From: Bacteroides congonensis
GTDB lineage: Bacteria; Bacteroidota; Bacteroidia; Bacteroidales; Bacteroidaceae
NCBI RefSeq assembly: GCF_900130125.1
Contig: NZ_FQXY01000010.1
Coordinates: 124,001-188,000 of the forward strand
Direction of reading: 5' to 3'
Length of the DNA stretch: 64,000 bases
Positions 17,215 through 25,835 of this stretch are shown here, in pieces; within the stretch, counting starts at the first letter, position 1, and each line of letters starts with the position of its first letter. The notes below the pieces were generated by a model. It did not search any database. It was not told the DNA's origin and worked only from the letters and a program-made list of their open reading frames with translations. Both the position numbers and the translations under genes were made by a program.

Positions 17215-20058
17215 ATGAAGTATTGTCTTTTTAATATAGCATTGTGGGGGCTATTATTTTGTAATCTATTTGAAGCTGCTGCCGATTCAAACATTCATAC
17301 AATCTCCGGCCGCGTGACCGAAGCAAAAACGAATACCCCTTTACCTGGTGCATCTATCGTCATCAAAGGCACCTACTTATGGGCTGTATCCAATCAGAAA
17401 GGAGAATTTACGATACCGGGAATACAAAACGGACGTTATAATCTAGAGGTATCTTTCCTGGGATACGTACCGGCAAGTGTTCCCGTAAACGTACGCAATG
17501 ACATTAAGAATCTGACCATACAACTTCAAGAGAATACCCTCTCACTGGAAGACGTGGTTGTCACCGCACAAGCTCCGAAAAATGAGTTGAATACTACGCT
17601 GACTATCGGTAGCAATGCATTGGAGCATCTTCAAGTATCCAATATCAGTGATATTTCTGCTCTTCTGCCGGGGGGAAAGACGAAAGTGCCCGACCTTACC
17701 GCCAACAATATTTTCTCATTACGTAACGGTGGCTCGACAATTGGCAACGCGGCTTTCGGAACAGCCGTAGAAGTGGACGGCGTACGTATCGGCAACAATG
17801 GTTCGTTCGGTGAGATGAACGGCACAGATACGCGGAGCATTCCTGTGGCGGATATCGAGTCGGTGGAAGTAATCACGGGTGTACCGTCCGCAGAATATGG
17901 CGACCTGAACAGTGGCATGATTAAAATCCAGACAAGGAAAGGGAAAACTCCCTGGAACATACTACTATCCATCAATCCCCGCACGGAACAGGTTTCATTT
18001 TCCAAAGGACTCGATTTGGGGAACGATAAAGGTGTTATCAACATAAACGGAGAATGGACAAAAGCCACCCAAAAGCTGATTTCTCCTTATACCTCTTATA
18101 CTAGAAGAAGTTTCTCCGCCGGATACAGCAATACGTTCAACAAAGTATTCCGGTTCGATATCGGCGTCACGGGTAATATCGGCGGAATGAACACGAAAGA
18201 CGACCCCGACGCATATTCAGGAGAATATACCAAAGTGAGGGACAACGTATTCCGTGCAAACACTTCATTGTCATGGCTGCTCAACAAATCATGGATAACC
18301 AACCTGAAACTCGACGCATCCGTATATTACAATGACAACAACTCGCACGCGCATACCTTTTACTCTTATGCGTCCGAACAACCGGCAGTCCACGCCACGC
18401 AGGAAGGATATTTCCTCGCAAGCAAACTGCCATACACCTACTTTGCCGACCAAATTATAGATTCCAAGGAGCTGGACTATGCCGCATCCCTAAAATATGA
18501 ATGGAACCACCGGTTCGGGACTGTCAACAGTAACCTGAAAGCGGGCGTCCAATGGAAGGCAACAGGCAATGCCGGCGAAGGGGAATATTACAAAGACCCT
18601 GCGTTAGCCCCGACCGGCTACCGTCCGCGACCTTACAGTTCGTATCCGTATATGCATAACGTGTCATTTTATGCGGAAGAAAACCTGTCCCTGCCTGTCG
18701 GCCATACAATGCTCAGGCTGATGGCAGGCGTACGTTGGGAAAACCTGTTTATCAAAGGAACAGAATACAACAGCCTGAACAGCCTTTCACCGCGTTTCAA
18801 CGCCCGGTGGCAGTTGAACGAACATATCGCTATCCGTGGCGGATGGGGAATTTCGGAGAAGTTACCCTCGTTTTATATGCTGTATCCCAAGCAGGAGTAC
18901 CGGGACATACAGACTTTCGGTTTCTCATCCAATAACAATGAATCATCTTATGTATATTACAGCCAACCCTACACCTTGTTGCACAACAAGAATCTCCGTT
19001 GGCAGAAGAACCAAAATTCGGAGATAGGTATCGACCTTGATGTAGCCCGAACCCGGATTTCATTAGTCGGATATTTCAACCGTACGAAACTGCCGTATAA
19101 ATACACACATACCTATACCCCTTTTTCATATGACGTGCTTCAATTGCCCGATGGATTCACCATGCCCGCCAACCCGCAAATCAATGTGGACAGCCAGACA
19201 GGGATGGTTTATATACGTGAGAACGAATCAGGCTATTGGACTCCGATGGATGTGAAGGTGACCGACCGGACATTTGTCAGGTCAACCTCTCCCGACAATG
19301 GAGCGGACGTGATTCGCCGGGGAGCGGAAATGATTGTCGATTTCCCGGAGATAACTCCTATCCGTACACAATTCCGGGTGGATGCCGCCTATACATATAC
19401 CAAATACATAGATAATTCGTTATCCTATTATTATCAGAACGGATGGTCGCACACCGACCCCAGTCTTCCCAACCGTTCCTACCAATATGTAGGTATCTAT
19501 GCCAATGGCGACAATTCATCCATAACCGCCAACGGCAAGCGCACCCACTCACTGGATGCCAATATCACCGCCATCACCCGCATCCCGAAAGCGCGGCTGA
19601 TTATATCATGCCGGTTGGAAGCCTCACTCGTGAAACGTTCGCAGAACATTTCCGAATACAAAGGCAAGGAATACGCTTTCAACGTCAGTGAAAGCAGCAA
19701 CACTCAAACGGGGGGAAGCATTTATGACGGAGACTCCTACACAGCCATCCGCCCGGTAGCTTATCTCGACCTGAACAATGAGATGCATCCTTTCACCGAC
19801 GCCGAAGCCGGAAATCCGGAGTTCTCCTATCTGATACGCAAATCGGGCAATGCCTATACGTTCGCGGCCGACGGGTATAACCCGTATTTCTCTGCCAACA
19901 TCAACATTACCAAAGAGATTGGTAATCATATATCCCTGTCTCTCAACGCTATCAACTTCACGAATTCCCGGCCTTATGTGAAATCCCGCGCCACCGGTGT
20001 AAGCGCACTCTTCACCCCTGATTTTTATTATGGACTCACTTGCCGCATCAAACTTTAA
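17215..20058 (+). CDS. TonB-dependent outer-membrane receptor without SusD partner
   Basis: A 947-residue outer-membrane importer. The frame opens at 17170, but the start at 17215 gives a clean signal peptide (MKYCLFNIALWGLLFCNLFEAAA). A CarboxypepD-regulatory-like beta domain (about 30-110, ISGRVTEAKTNTPLPGASIVI) is followed by the plug (about 118-250, LEDVVVTAQAPKNE... SIPVADIESVEVITGVPSAEYGDLNSGMIKI) and a 22-strand-type barrel to the C terminus. No SusD lipoprotein follows. The next genes encode a DUF4876-like lipoprotein and another barrel, so the cargo is more likely a metal complex, cofactor or peptide than a glycan. It heads an apparent operon running to 28569. Confidence 0.9.
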   Translation: MKYCLFNIALWGLLFCNLFEAAADSNIHTISGRVTEAKTNTPLPGASIVIKGTYLWAVSNQKGEFTIPGIQNGRYNLEVSFLGYVPASVPVNVRNDIKNLTIQLQENTLSLEDVVVTAQAPKNELNTTLTIGSNALEHLQVSNISDISALLPGGKTKVPDLTANNIFSLRNGGSTIGNAAFGTAVEVDGVRIGNNGSFGEMNGTDTRSIPVADIESVEVITGVPSAEYGDLNSGMIKIQTRKGKTPWNILLSINPRTEQVSFSKGLDLGNDKGVININGEWTKATQKLISPYTSYTRRSFSAGYSNTFNKVFRFDIGVTGNIGGMNTKDDPDAYSGEYTKVRDNVFRANTSLSWLLNKSWITNLKLDASVYYNDNNSHAHTFYSYASEQPAVHATQEGYFLASKLPYTYFADQIIDSKELDYAASLKYEWNHRFGTVNSNLKAGVQWKATGNAGEGEYYKDPALAPTGYRPRPYSSYPYMHNVSFYAEENLSLPVGHTMLRLMAGVRWENLFIKGTEYNSLNSLSPRFNARWQLNEHIAIRGGWGISEKLPSFYMLYPKQEYRDIQTFGFSSNNNESSYVYYSQPYTLLHNKNLRWQKNQNSEIGIDLDVARTRISLVGYFNRTKLPYKYTHTYTPFSYDVLQLPDGFTMPANPQINVDSQTGMVYIRENESGYWTPMDVKVTDRTFVRSTSPDNGADVIRRGAEMIVDFPEITPIRTQFRVDAAYTYTKYIDNSLSYYYQNGWSHTDPSLPNRSYQYVGIYANGDNSSITANGKRTHSLDANITAITRIPKARLIISCRLEASLVKRSQNISEYKGKEYAFNVSESSNTQTGGSIYDGDSYTAIRPVAYLDLNNEMHPFTDAEAGNPEFSYLIRKSGNAYTFAADGYNPYFSANINITKEIGNHISLSLNAINFTNSRPYVKSRATGVSALFTPDFYYGLTCRIKL

Positions 20059-20062
20059 ACTT

Positions 20063-21295
20063 ATGAAACAATTTATCTATATAATATTACTGACAGTCAC
20101 CGGCATCACAGTAGGATGCACGGACATAGACAAAGAGAATCCGTACGCCGACCGGTTGCACACATTGCAGGTCACTGCCGTCTACCCGGAAGGTTACACG
20201 GAACATCTCCGTGAAGGAGTAACCGTGAAAATTGAAGACGTAGACCAGGGCAACTCCTACAAGGCAAAAACCGACAGGAACGGAACGGTACAATTTTCAC
20301 TGGCACAAGGAATATACCGTGTGCAAATCAGTGACAAGAGCGAACAGGACATCTTCAACGGACTCGCCGACAATGTAAAACTGACCGACGGGGATATGGC
20401 TTTCAACCTTCCGTTGCTCCATTCCAGGGCAGGAGCTATCATTATCAAGGAAATCTACTGCGGCGGTTGTACCAAACTGCCGTTGGAAGGAAATTACCAG
20501 TCCGACAAATACATCATCCTTCACAATAACGACTCGGAAGTGCAATACCTCGACAGCCTTTGTTTCGGGACACTCGACCCTTACAATGCACAGGCGACCA
20601 ACGTATGGGTGAAGCAGGACGCGGAAACCGGAGCAACCATCTTCCCCGACTTCGCCCCTATCGCCCAGTGCGTCTGGCAGTTCGGCGGCACAGGCAGGAC
20701 ATTCCCCCTGCAACCGGGAGAAGATGCGGTGATTGCCCTCAATGGAGCTATCGACCATGCAGCACAATACCCGCAATCCGTCAACCTGAACAAAGCCGGA
20801 TATTTTGTCTGTTACAATAACGTCTATTTCCCGAATACCCAATACCATCCGGCTCCGGGCGACCAAATCACACCGGAACATTACTTGAACGTAGTCGTGA
20901 AGACCGGGCAGGCAAATGCCTATACATACTCGTTATCCTCTCCCGCCACTGTCATCTTCAAGGCTGAGGGAACTACAATACAGGACTTCGTATCCAGGGA
21001 AGGCAACATCATGCAAAAGCCCGGAAGTACAGTCGACCGTGTGATAGCCGTCCCGTTAGAGTGGGTTATCGACGGCACGGAAATATATTACGGCGGTTCC
21101 TCGAACAACAAAAAACGCATCTCTCCTTCCATTGACGCCGGATACGTCACACAAAACGCCACTTACAACGGACGCAGCCTGCACCGCCATATAGACGAAG
21201 AAGCCACGCAGGAAGCCGGTTATGAGATACTGGTAGATACCAACAACTCCTCTACCGATTTTTACGAACGGGAAAAACCATCTTTGCATGAGTGA
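20063..21295 (+). CDS. DUF4876-like lipoprotein
   Basis: A 410-residue lipoprotein starting 5 nt after the receptor stop; the frame is open from 20030, inside the receptor gene, but Met at 20063 gives the signal MKQFIYIILLTVTGITVGC. The lipid-anchor cysteine is Cys19. The N-terminal 100 residues look like a carboxypeptidase-regulatory/SpaA-like beta sandwich (VTVKIEDVDQGNSYKAKTDRNGTVQF). The rest, with IIIKEIYCGGCTKLP, FGTLDPYN, PGEDAVIALNGAIDH and VDRVIAVPLEWVIDGTEI, matches my recollection of DUF4876. The IYCGGC pair of cysteines is notable. Function is unknown; in this setting it may be the surface partner of the receptor, as SusD is for SusC. Confidence 0.75.
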   Translation: MKQFIYIILLTVTGITVGCTDIDKENPYADRLHTLQVTAVYPEGYTEHLREGVTVKIEDVDQGNSYKAKTDRNGTVQFSLAQGIYRVQISDKSEQDIFNGLADNVKLTDGDMAFNLPLLHSRAGAIIIKEIYCGGCTKLPLEGNYQSDKYIILHNNDSEVQYLDSLCFGTLDPYNAQATNVWVKQDAETGATIFPDFAPIAQCVWQFGGTGRTFPLQPGEDAVIALNGAIDHAAQYPQSVNLNKAGYFVCYNNVYFPNTQYHPAPGDQITPEHYLNVVVKTGQANAYTYSLSSPATVIFKAEGTTIQDFVSREGNIMQKPGSTVDRVIAVPLEWVIDGTEIYYGGSSNNKKRISPSIDAGYVTQNATYNGRSLHRHIDEEATQEAGYEILVDTNNSSTDFYEREKPSLHE

Positions 21296-22799
21296 TATGA
21301 GAAAAATATATATAGCCTGTCTTTTGCTGCTATGCATGGCGACTGCTACTTCGGCACAGACCTATGATATTATAGAACGGCGTAACTCATGGAACGCCGG
21401 AACTAATGTCACCGGTATCATGATGGACAGCGTCACCACTTCTTACGCCGAATTGTACGGGAACAACCGCCACGGCGACTTCCGCAACTCATACGAAGCG
21501 GAAAAGTCTTGGAGTGCCGGGGCGGTAGCAAAGTCCATCACGCACCTGAAAAGTTATTCCCTGACCGGCTCGTTCTCCTTCGACCACACTTCCGGCAAGA
21601 ATATGAGCGGTTCGATGTTTATCCATCCGGGATTTTATCCGGTAGACCTTCTCGAGTTCACCCCCGGACGCAAAAACCTGCAAACCTACGCGTTCATGGG
21701 CGGCATAGCAACCGACATCGCCCCCAACTGGCGGCTGGGTGGAAAGGTGGATTTTGCCGCATCCAACTACTCCAAGCGGAAAGACTTGCGGCATACCAAC
21801 TACAGGCTCGACCTGACGGTAGCCCCCAGTGTCATGTATCATTCCGGTGAACTGGCAATCGGTTTCTCTTATATCTTCAACAAGAACAGCGAGTCTGTCA
21901 AAGCGGAAGTTATCGGCACGGCGGAAACATCTTACAATGCCTTTCTGGATAAAGGACTTATGTACGGGGCCTACGAAGCATGGAACGGTAGCGGAATCCA
22001 CCTGAGCGAATCGGGAATCAACGGTTTCCCCATCAAAGAACTTTCTCACGGAGCAGCCTTGCAACTGCAATGGAAAGGTTTCTACGGAGAGTTCGGATAT
22101 ACGCATTCTTCCGGTTCTGTCGGCGAACGGGAAGCCATCTGGTTCAAATTCCCGACACATCGGATTGCTTCCCGTTTAAGTTACCGCTTCAAACAAGGGA
22201 ACAAAGAGCATTTCCTACGGCTGAACCTGCAATGGTCGCATCTGGCAAATAATGAAAACGTAATAAGCAAGGAGACAGTCAACGGAATAACGACCACTCA
22301 TGTACACGGTTCCAACCGCATCTTCGAGAAAGACGCTTTCTTCGCCAATCCCGAATATGAACTTTTAAGCCCCCGCGGAGAGTTTCGTGCAGGAAGCGAG
22401 TTGTCGGTATTCAAGTCTCTCGCCACCCAAATGTACCCTTATATTGCTTCGGAAAAGATGCTATGCAGCCGGACGTATATCTCCGGCGTACTTCATACCG
22501 GAAAATTCGACCTGAAAGCCGCCGTTTCCTTTTCTACGGGAAACTTCACCGAAAAAAGCAGGACTGCCGGAACAACGACAGAGCCGGGCGACCCGCCCTA
22601 CCGCCTGACGGATGAGTATAATCTGCGGAATGAGTACGCAACCGCCACGCACGCCACCTTCCGGCTCGGATTACGCTATCATTTCAACAAAGGAATTTAC
22701 GCTGAAGTGCAGGGAAGTTATACGCACGGTTTCAACCTTAACTATATAGAAGGTTCAAGCCGTTGGAACGAAACGGTAAAGTTAGGATATACCTTTTAA
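21288..22799 (+). CDS. DUF6850-like outer-membrane beta-barrel protein
   Basis: A 503-residue secreted protein whose start overlaps the previous stop by 8 nt; Met at 21297 would give the tidier signal MRKIYIACLLLLCMATATSAQ. The mature part is rich in alternating aromatic/polar strands (YSLTGSFSFDHT, LAIGFSYIFNKN, GFYGEFGYTHSSG, HFLRLNLQWSHL). It ends in an aromatic residue (WNETVKLGYTF), the usual targeting signal for outer-membrane barrels. I recall this family as DUF6850. It has no TonB plug. A second barrel beside a TonB receptor could be an accessory pore or a display partner; this is inference from tight coupling only. Confidence 0.72.
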   Translation: MSDMRKIYIACLLLLCMATATSAQTYDIIERRNSWNAGTNVTGIMMDSVTTSYAELYGNNRHGDFRNSYEAEKSWSAGAVAKSITHLKSYSLTGSFSFDHTSGKNMSGSMFIHPGFYPVDLLEFTPGRKNLQTYAFMGGIATDIAPNWRLGGKVDFAASNYSKRKDLRHTNYRLDLTVAPSVMYHSGELAIGFSYIFNKNSESVKAEVIGTAETSYNAFLDKGLMYGAYEAWNGSGIHLSESGINGFPIKELSHGAALQLQWKGFYGEFGYTHSSGSVGEREAIWFKFPTHRIASRLSYRFKQGNKEHFLRLNLQWSHLANNENVISKETVNGITTTHVHGSNRIFEKDAFFANPEYELLSPRGEFRAGSELSVFKSLATQMYPYIASEKMLCSRTYISGVLHTGKFDLKAAVSFSTGNFTEKSRTAGTTTEPGDPPYRLTDEYNLRNEYATATHATFRLGLRYHFNKGIYAEVQGSYTHGFNLNYIEGSSRWNETVKLGYTF

Positions 22800-22841
22800 A
22801 TTAGAAACAATCCATATTTATACATACTAAATTATCAAGCA

Positions 22842-24455
22842 ATGAAGAAGATTTTGACATTTATGTTCGCAGCCGCACTGTTGGCATCCTGCCAGCAGGA
22901 AGAGAATGAAACTACGACTATTGACACCAATGGCCGCATTACTATCGCACCTATTATCACACGTGCTACGGAAGTTGACTTCGAAGATACAGACCAAATC
23001 GGCGTAACAATCACCCAAAGCAATGACTTTGTGTACGCATCAAACAAGCTGATGACATACAGTAACGGAGTATTTACCGGTGACTTGCTTTGGTACCCCG
23101 AAGGAAACGACAAATCGCAGATAGTAGCCTATTATCCTTATGACGCAGCCGGTACTCCGACTTCATTTACAGTAAAGGCCGACCAGACTACAGGCTACGG
23201 CGCGTCCGACCTTATCGCCGCAAGCAAGTCCGACGTACTTCCTTCTACCAATGCTGTCGTCATGAACTTTAAGCATATACTTACCAAACTCGTTATTAAC
23301 ATAGAGAACGATACACAATCGGATATTTCATCGGTCGTACTGAAAGGTTCTGTCCCGACCGCTACTCTCGACCTGCCCGCCCTTTCGGTTACAGCAGACG
23401 AAAGCGCTACGGCAACAGACATTACCGCACAAGTTGTTACAGCAAACAAGGCTTACCGTGCCATCGTCATCCCGCAGACAGTAGCTTTCACCCTTGAAGT
23501 GACAACTGCCGATGGCAAGACTTTATCACAGAGACTTACTTCTACTACATTGGCGCAAGGCGGACAATATAGTGTGAATGCCCGTGTGCTGCCCGATGAT
23601 ATAATAGTTACGCTTAGCGGAAAAATCGAGAGTTGGACAGATGAGGGGGAAATCGGCGCAGACAATGAAGTATCTTTTGAAGAACATCTTGATGAGAATT
23701 ATTTCTTGTATGACGGAGTGAAATACAACACTGTAACTCTTGCGAACGGCACAACATGGATGGCAGAACCGCTCGCTTACTTACCGAAAGGATATACTCC
23801 GTCCACTGACCCGACAACAGATTCTCATATTTGGTATCCTTATGAAATAGTAGACGGCGCAACCGTAGCTACAACAGAAGCAAGTGCTATAAAAGAATTA
23901 GGTTATCTATATGACCTGCAAGTAGCATTAGGTGGTAAGGAAATCACGGAAAGTAACCTGAATAGTTTTGAGGGAGTACAAGGTATCTGCCCGAAAGGAT
24001 GGCATATACCGACACGTTTGGAATACTTTAACCTCGTAGGGAAATCGACCAATGACGCCGACGGAAAAGTACCGGCTGATGGTGATAAAGCCCTTTTCTA
24101 TGACACAAGCTATGACGGCGGAAAGATATCATCACTAAATAATGCAGGATTTAACTACCAATTCTCCGGTGTTCGCATGGCGACAAGCCTCACTGGTGCC
24201 GGCAGTTATCAAAAAACCACAATAGCTAGCGAAGATAATATTCAAGCTGCATGGCACGGGAAACCGGCAATGAATTATTACATGACTTCGACTGCCTACA
24301 AACCCATCTACAATAGTAGCAGCGGACTACTTACCAATATACAGTTTTTTGGATTAATGAGTACAATCAATACAAGCAAGTATCCTGAAGGCAGATTATC
24401 ATTAGCCTATGTCAGTATCAAATCCGGCATGCAACTCCGTTGCGTAAGGGACTAA
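22842..24455 (+). CDS. Fimbrillin-like lipoprotein with FISUMP domain
   Basis: A 537-residue surface lipoprotein. The signal MKKILTFMFAAALLASC puts the lipid anchor at Cys17. The N-terminal half (to about 265) resembles Bacteroides fimbrillin/Mfa-like proteins: ITRATEVDFEDTDQIGVTI, then LLWYPEGNDKSQIVAYYPYD, a KHILTKLVINIEN core and QGGQYSVNARVLPDDI. The C-terminal half (about 285-537) is a FISUMP (Fibrobacter major paralogous) domain, with NTVTLANGTTWMAEPLAYL, GICPKGWHIPTRLEYFNLVG and the final GMQLRCVRD. This fusion is usual for surface adhesin or binding modules. It ends the first half of the operon and is followed by the periodic element at 24481. Confidence 0.82.
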   Translation: MKKILTFMFAAALLASCQQEENETTTIDTNGRITIAPIITRATEVDFEDTDQIGVTITQSNDFVYASNKLMTYSNGVFTGDLLWYPEGNDKSQIVAYYPYDAAGTPTSFTVKADQTTGYGASDLIAASKSDVLPSTNAVVMNFKHILTKLVINIENDTQSDISSVVLKGSVPTATLDLPALSVTADESATATDITAQVVTANKAYRAIVIPQTVAFTLEVTTADGKTLSQRLTSTTLAQGGQYSVNARVLPDDIIVTLSGKIESWTDEGEIGADNEVSFEEHLDENYFLYDGVKYNTVTLANGTTWMAEPLAYLPKGYTPSTDPTTDSHIWYPYEIVDGATVATTEASAIKELGYLYDLQVALGGKEITESNLNSFEGVQGICPKGWHIPTRLEYFNLVGKSTNDADGKVPADGDKALFYDTSYDGGKISSLNNAGFNYQFSGVRMATSLTGAGSYQKTTIASEDNIQAAWHGKPAMNYYMTSTAYKPIYNSSSGLLTNIQFFGLMSTINTSKYPEGRLSLAYVSIKSGMQLRCVRD

Positions 24456-24480
24456 TCCGCCACCCCAAGGGCCAGTATTT

Positions 24481-24588
24481 GTTTCATGCCTTGAAACACT
24501 TTGTTTCTCGGTGTGAAACGAATGGTTTCCCGTAGTGAAACAAAGTGTTTCACACCGAGAAACAAAAAGTTTCAAGTAGGGTTGAAAC
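24481..24588. repeat. 22-nt periodic dyad array (GAAAC/GTTTC)
   Basis: GTTTC occurs at 24481, 24503, 24525, 24547 and 24569, and GAAAC at 24493, 24515, 24537 and 24559. Both series have exactly 22-nt spacing; one more GAAAC lies out of phase at 24584. Each GAAAC-N5-GTTTC can form a 5-bp hairpin. The whole can also fold as one stem: 24491-24519 pairs with 24547-24575 at 27 of 29 positions, with a 5/5 internal loop and an inner 5-bp stem. The spacers vary, except that spacer TCGGTGT (24508) is complementary to ACACCGA (24552). It lies downstream of a stop codon and 85 nt before the next gene of the same operon. Confidence 0.85.
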
Positions 24589-24672
24589 TCGTTACCTGTA
24601 GAGAGAACCATTATACGCTATAAGCAAAACAAGAAACTATTTACAAACTATATAAAAACAAAAGCAGTAACA

Positions 24673-25260
24673 ATGAAAACAAGAAAGCTAACAATCGCAA
24701 TTGCCCTCATGGCAATAACCATTATCGGAACTTCATGTGGCAACAAACAACAGAAAAGCGCGTCAGAAGCAACTACGGAACAAACGGCCTCTTCCGCTTT
24801 AGAAATCGACTCCCTTCTGGCAAATGCCGAAAGCCTTGCCGGAAAAGAGGTAACCATCGAAGGCGTCTGTACTCATACCTGCAAACATGGCGCAAAGAAA
24901 ATCTTCCTGATGGGCAGCGACGACACGCAAGTAATCCGCGTAGAAGCCGGAACACTGGGAGCATTCGACCCTAAATGCGTGAACTCCATCGTCCGCGTCA
25001 CCGGTACACTGAAAGAGCAACGCATCGACGAAGCCTATCTCCAGAATTGGGAAGCCCAACTCAAAGCACAAGCTGCCGAGAAACATGGAACAGGCGAAGC
25101 CGGATGCGACACTGAGAAGAAAGCGCGCGGTGAAACAGCCAATACGCCCGAAGCACGCATCGCAGACTTCCGCGCCAAGATAGCCGACCGCAAGGCAAAT
25201 ACAGGAAAAGAGTATTTATCATTCTATTTTATGGAAGCCAATTCATATGAAGTGGAGTAG
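24673..25260 (+). CDS. Cys/His-rich OB-fold-like lipoprotein
   Basis: A 195-residue lipoprotein with signal MKTRKLTIAIALMAITIIGTSC and anchor Cys22. Residues about 55-115 (LAGKEVTIEGVCTH... VNSIVRVTGTLKE) have the strand pattern of small OB-fold-like domains. Inside it the cluster Cys66-x-His68-x-Cys70-x-His72 (CTHTCKHGAKK), with Cys102 and Cys145, looks able to hold a metal or heme, but this is inference. The C-terminal half is charged and helical. Its last 14 nt overlap the start of the PepSY-type gene, so the two are probably made together. I do not recognise a named family. Confidence 0.7.
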   Translation: MKTRKLTIAIALMAITIIGTSCGNKQQKSASEATTEQTASSALEIDSLLANAESLAGKEVTIEGVCTHTCKHGAKKIFLMGSDDTQVIRVEAGTLGAFDPKCVNSIVRVTGTLKEQRIDEAYLQNWEAQLKAQAAEKHGTGEAGCDTEKKARGETANTPEARIADFRAKIADRKANTGKEYLSFYFMEANSYEVE

Positions 25261-25813
25261 CAGCATCCGTAAATGGAGCCGGATTATACACCGTGATTTA
25301 TCATTTTTCTTTGCCGGAATGGTCTTGATATATGCCATTTCCGGCATTGTGATGAATCATCGCGATACGATTAATCCGAACTTCTCCATCACGCGGAAAG
25401 AATATAAGATAACAGAAAACCTGCCGGACAAAACCGGAATGAATAAGGAGAAAGTACTTACTTTACTGGAACCACTGGGAGAGACAGGCAACTACACCAA
25501 ACATTACTTCCCTCAAACGGACGTGATGAAGGTCTTTCTGAAAGGCGGTTCCAACCTGCTGGTGAATGTAAAGACAGGGGAAGCAGTCTACGAGTCTGTC
25601 ACCCGCCGGCCGCTTATCGGGGCGATGTCCCGCCTGCATTACAATCCGGGGCAGTGGTGGACGCACTTCGCGGATATTTTTGCCGTCGGACTTATTATCA
25701 TCACTCTCTCCGGCATCATCATGCTGAAAGGGAATAAAGGTATTATCGGCAGAGGGGGAATAGAGCTCATTGTCGGAATCTTGATTCCTATTCTCTTCCT
25801 TTTCTTCTTTTGA
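25247..25813 (+). CDS. PepSY-associated transmembrane protein
   Basis: A 188-residue inner-membrane protein with helix 1 at about 19-36 (FFFAGMVLIYAISGIVMNH), a periplasmic PepSY-like domain (about 50-120, ending FLKGGSNLLVNVKTGEAVYE), helix 2 at about 140-160 and helix 3 at about 170-188. Histidines flank the helices: His15, His38, His131 in RLHYNPGQWW, and His140 in THFADIF. In PepSY-TM ferric reductase relatives such histidines bind heme and pass electrons across the membrane. The protein is short, with three helices rather than the usual four or more. It overlaps the Cys/His lipoprotein gene by 14 nt. A role in reducing or releasing an imported metal is plausible but unproven. Confidence 0.82.
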   Translation: MKWSSSIRKWSRIIHRDLSFFFAGMVLIYAISGIVMNHRDTINPNFSITRKEYKITENLPDKTGMNKEKVLTLLEPLGETGNYTKHYFPQTDVMKVFLKGGSNLLVNVKTGEAVYESVTRRPLIGAMSRLHYNPGQWWTHFADIFAVGLIIITLSGIIMLKGNKGIIGRGGIELIVGILIPILFLFFF

Positions 25814-25835
25814 ATAGAATAACAGATAAAATCGA

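Noticed and set aside
24481..24588. CRISPR-like array
   Set aside because: Repeats are 5-nt words in alternating orientation with 5-7 nt spacers; there are no long identical repeats and no cas genes in the window.
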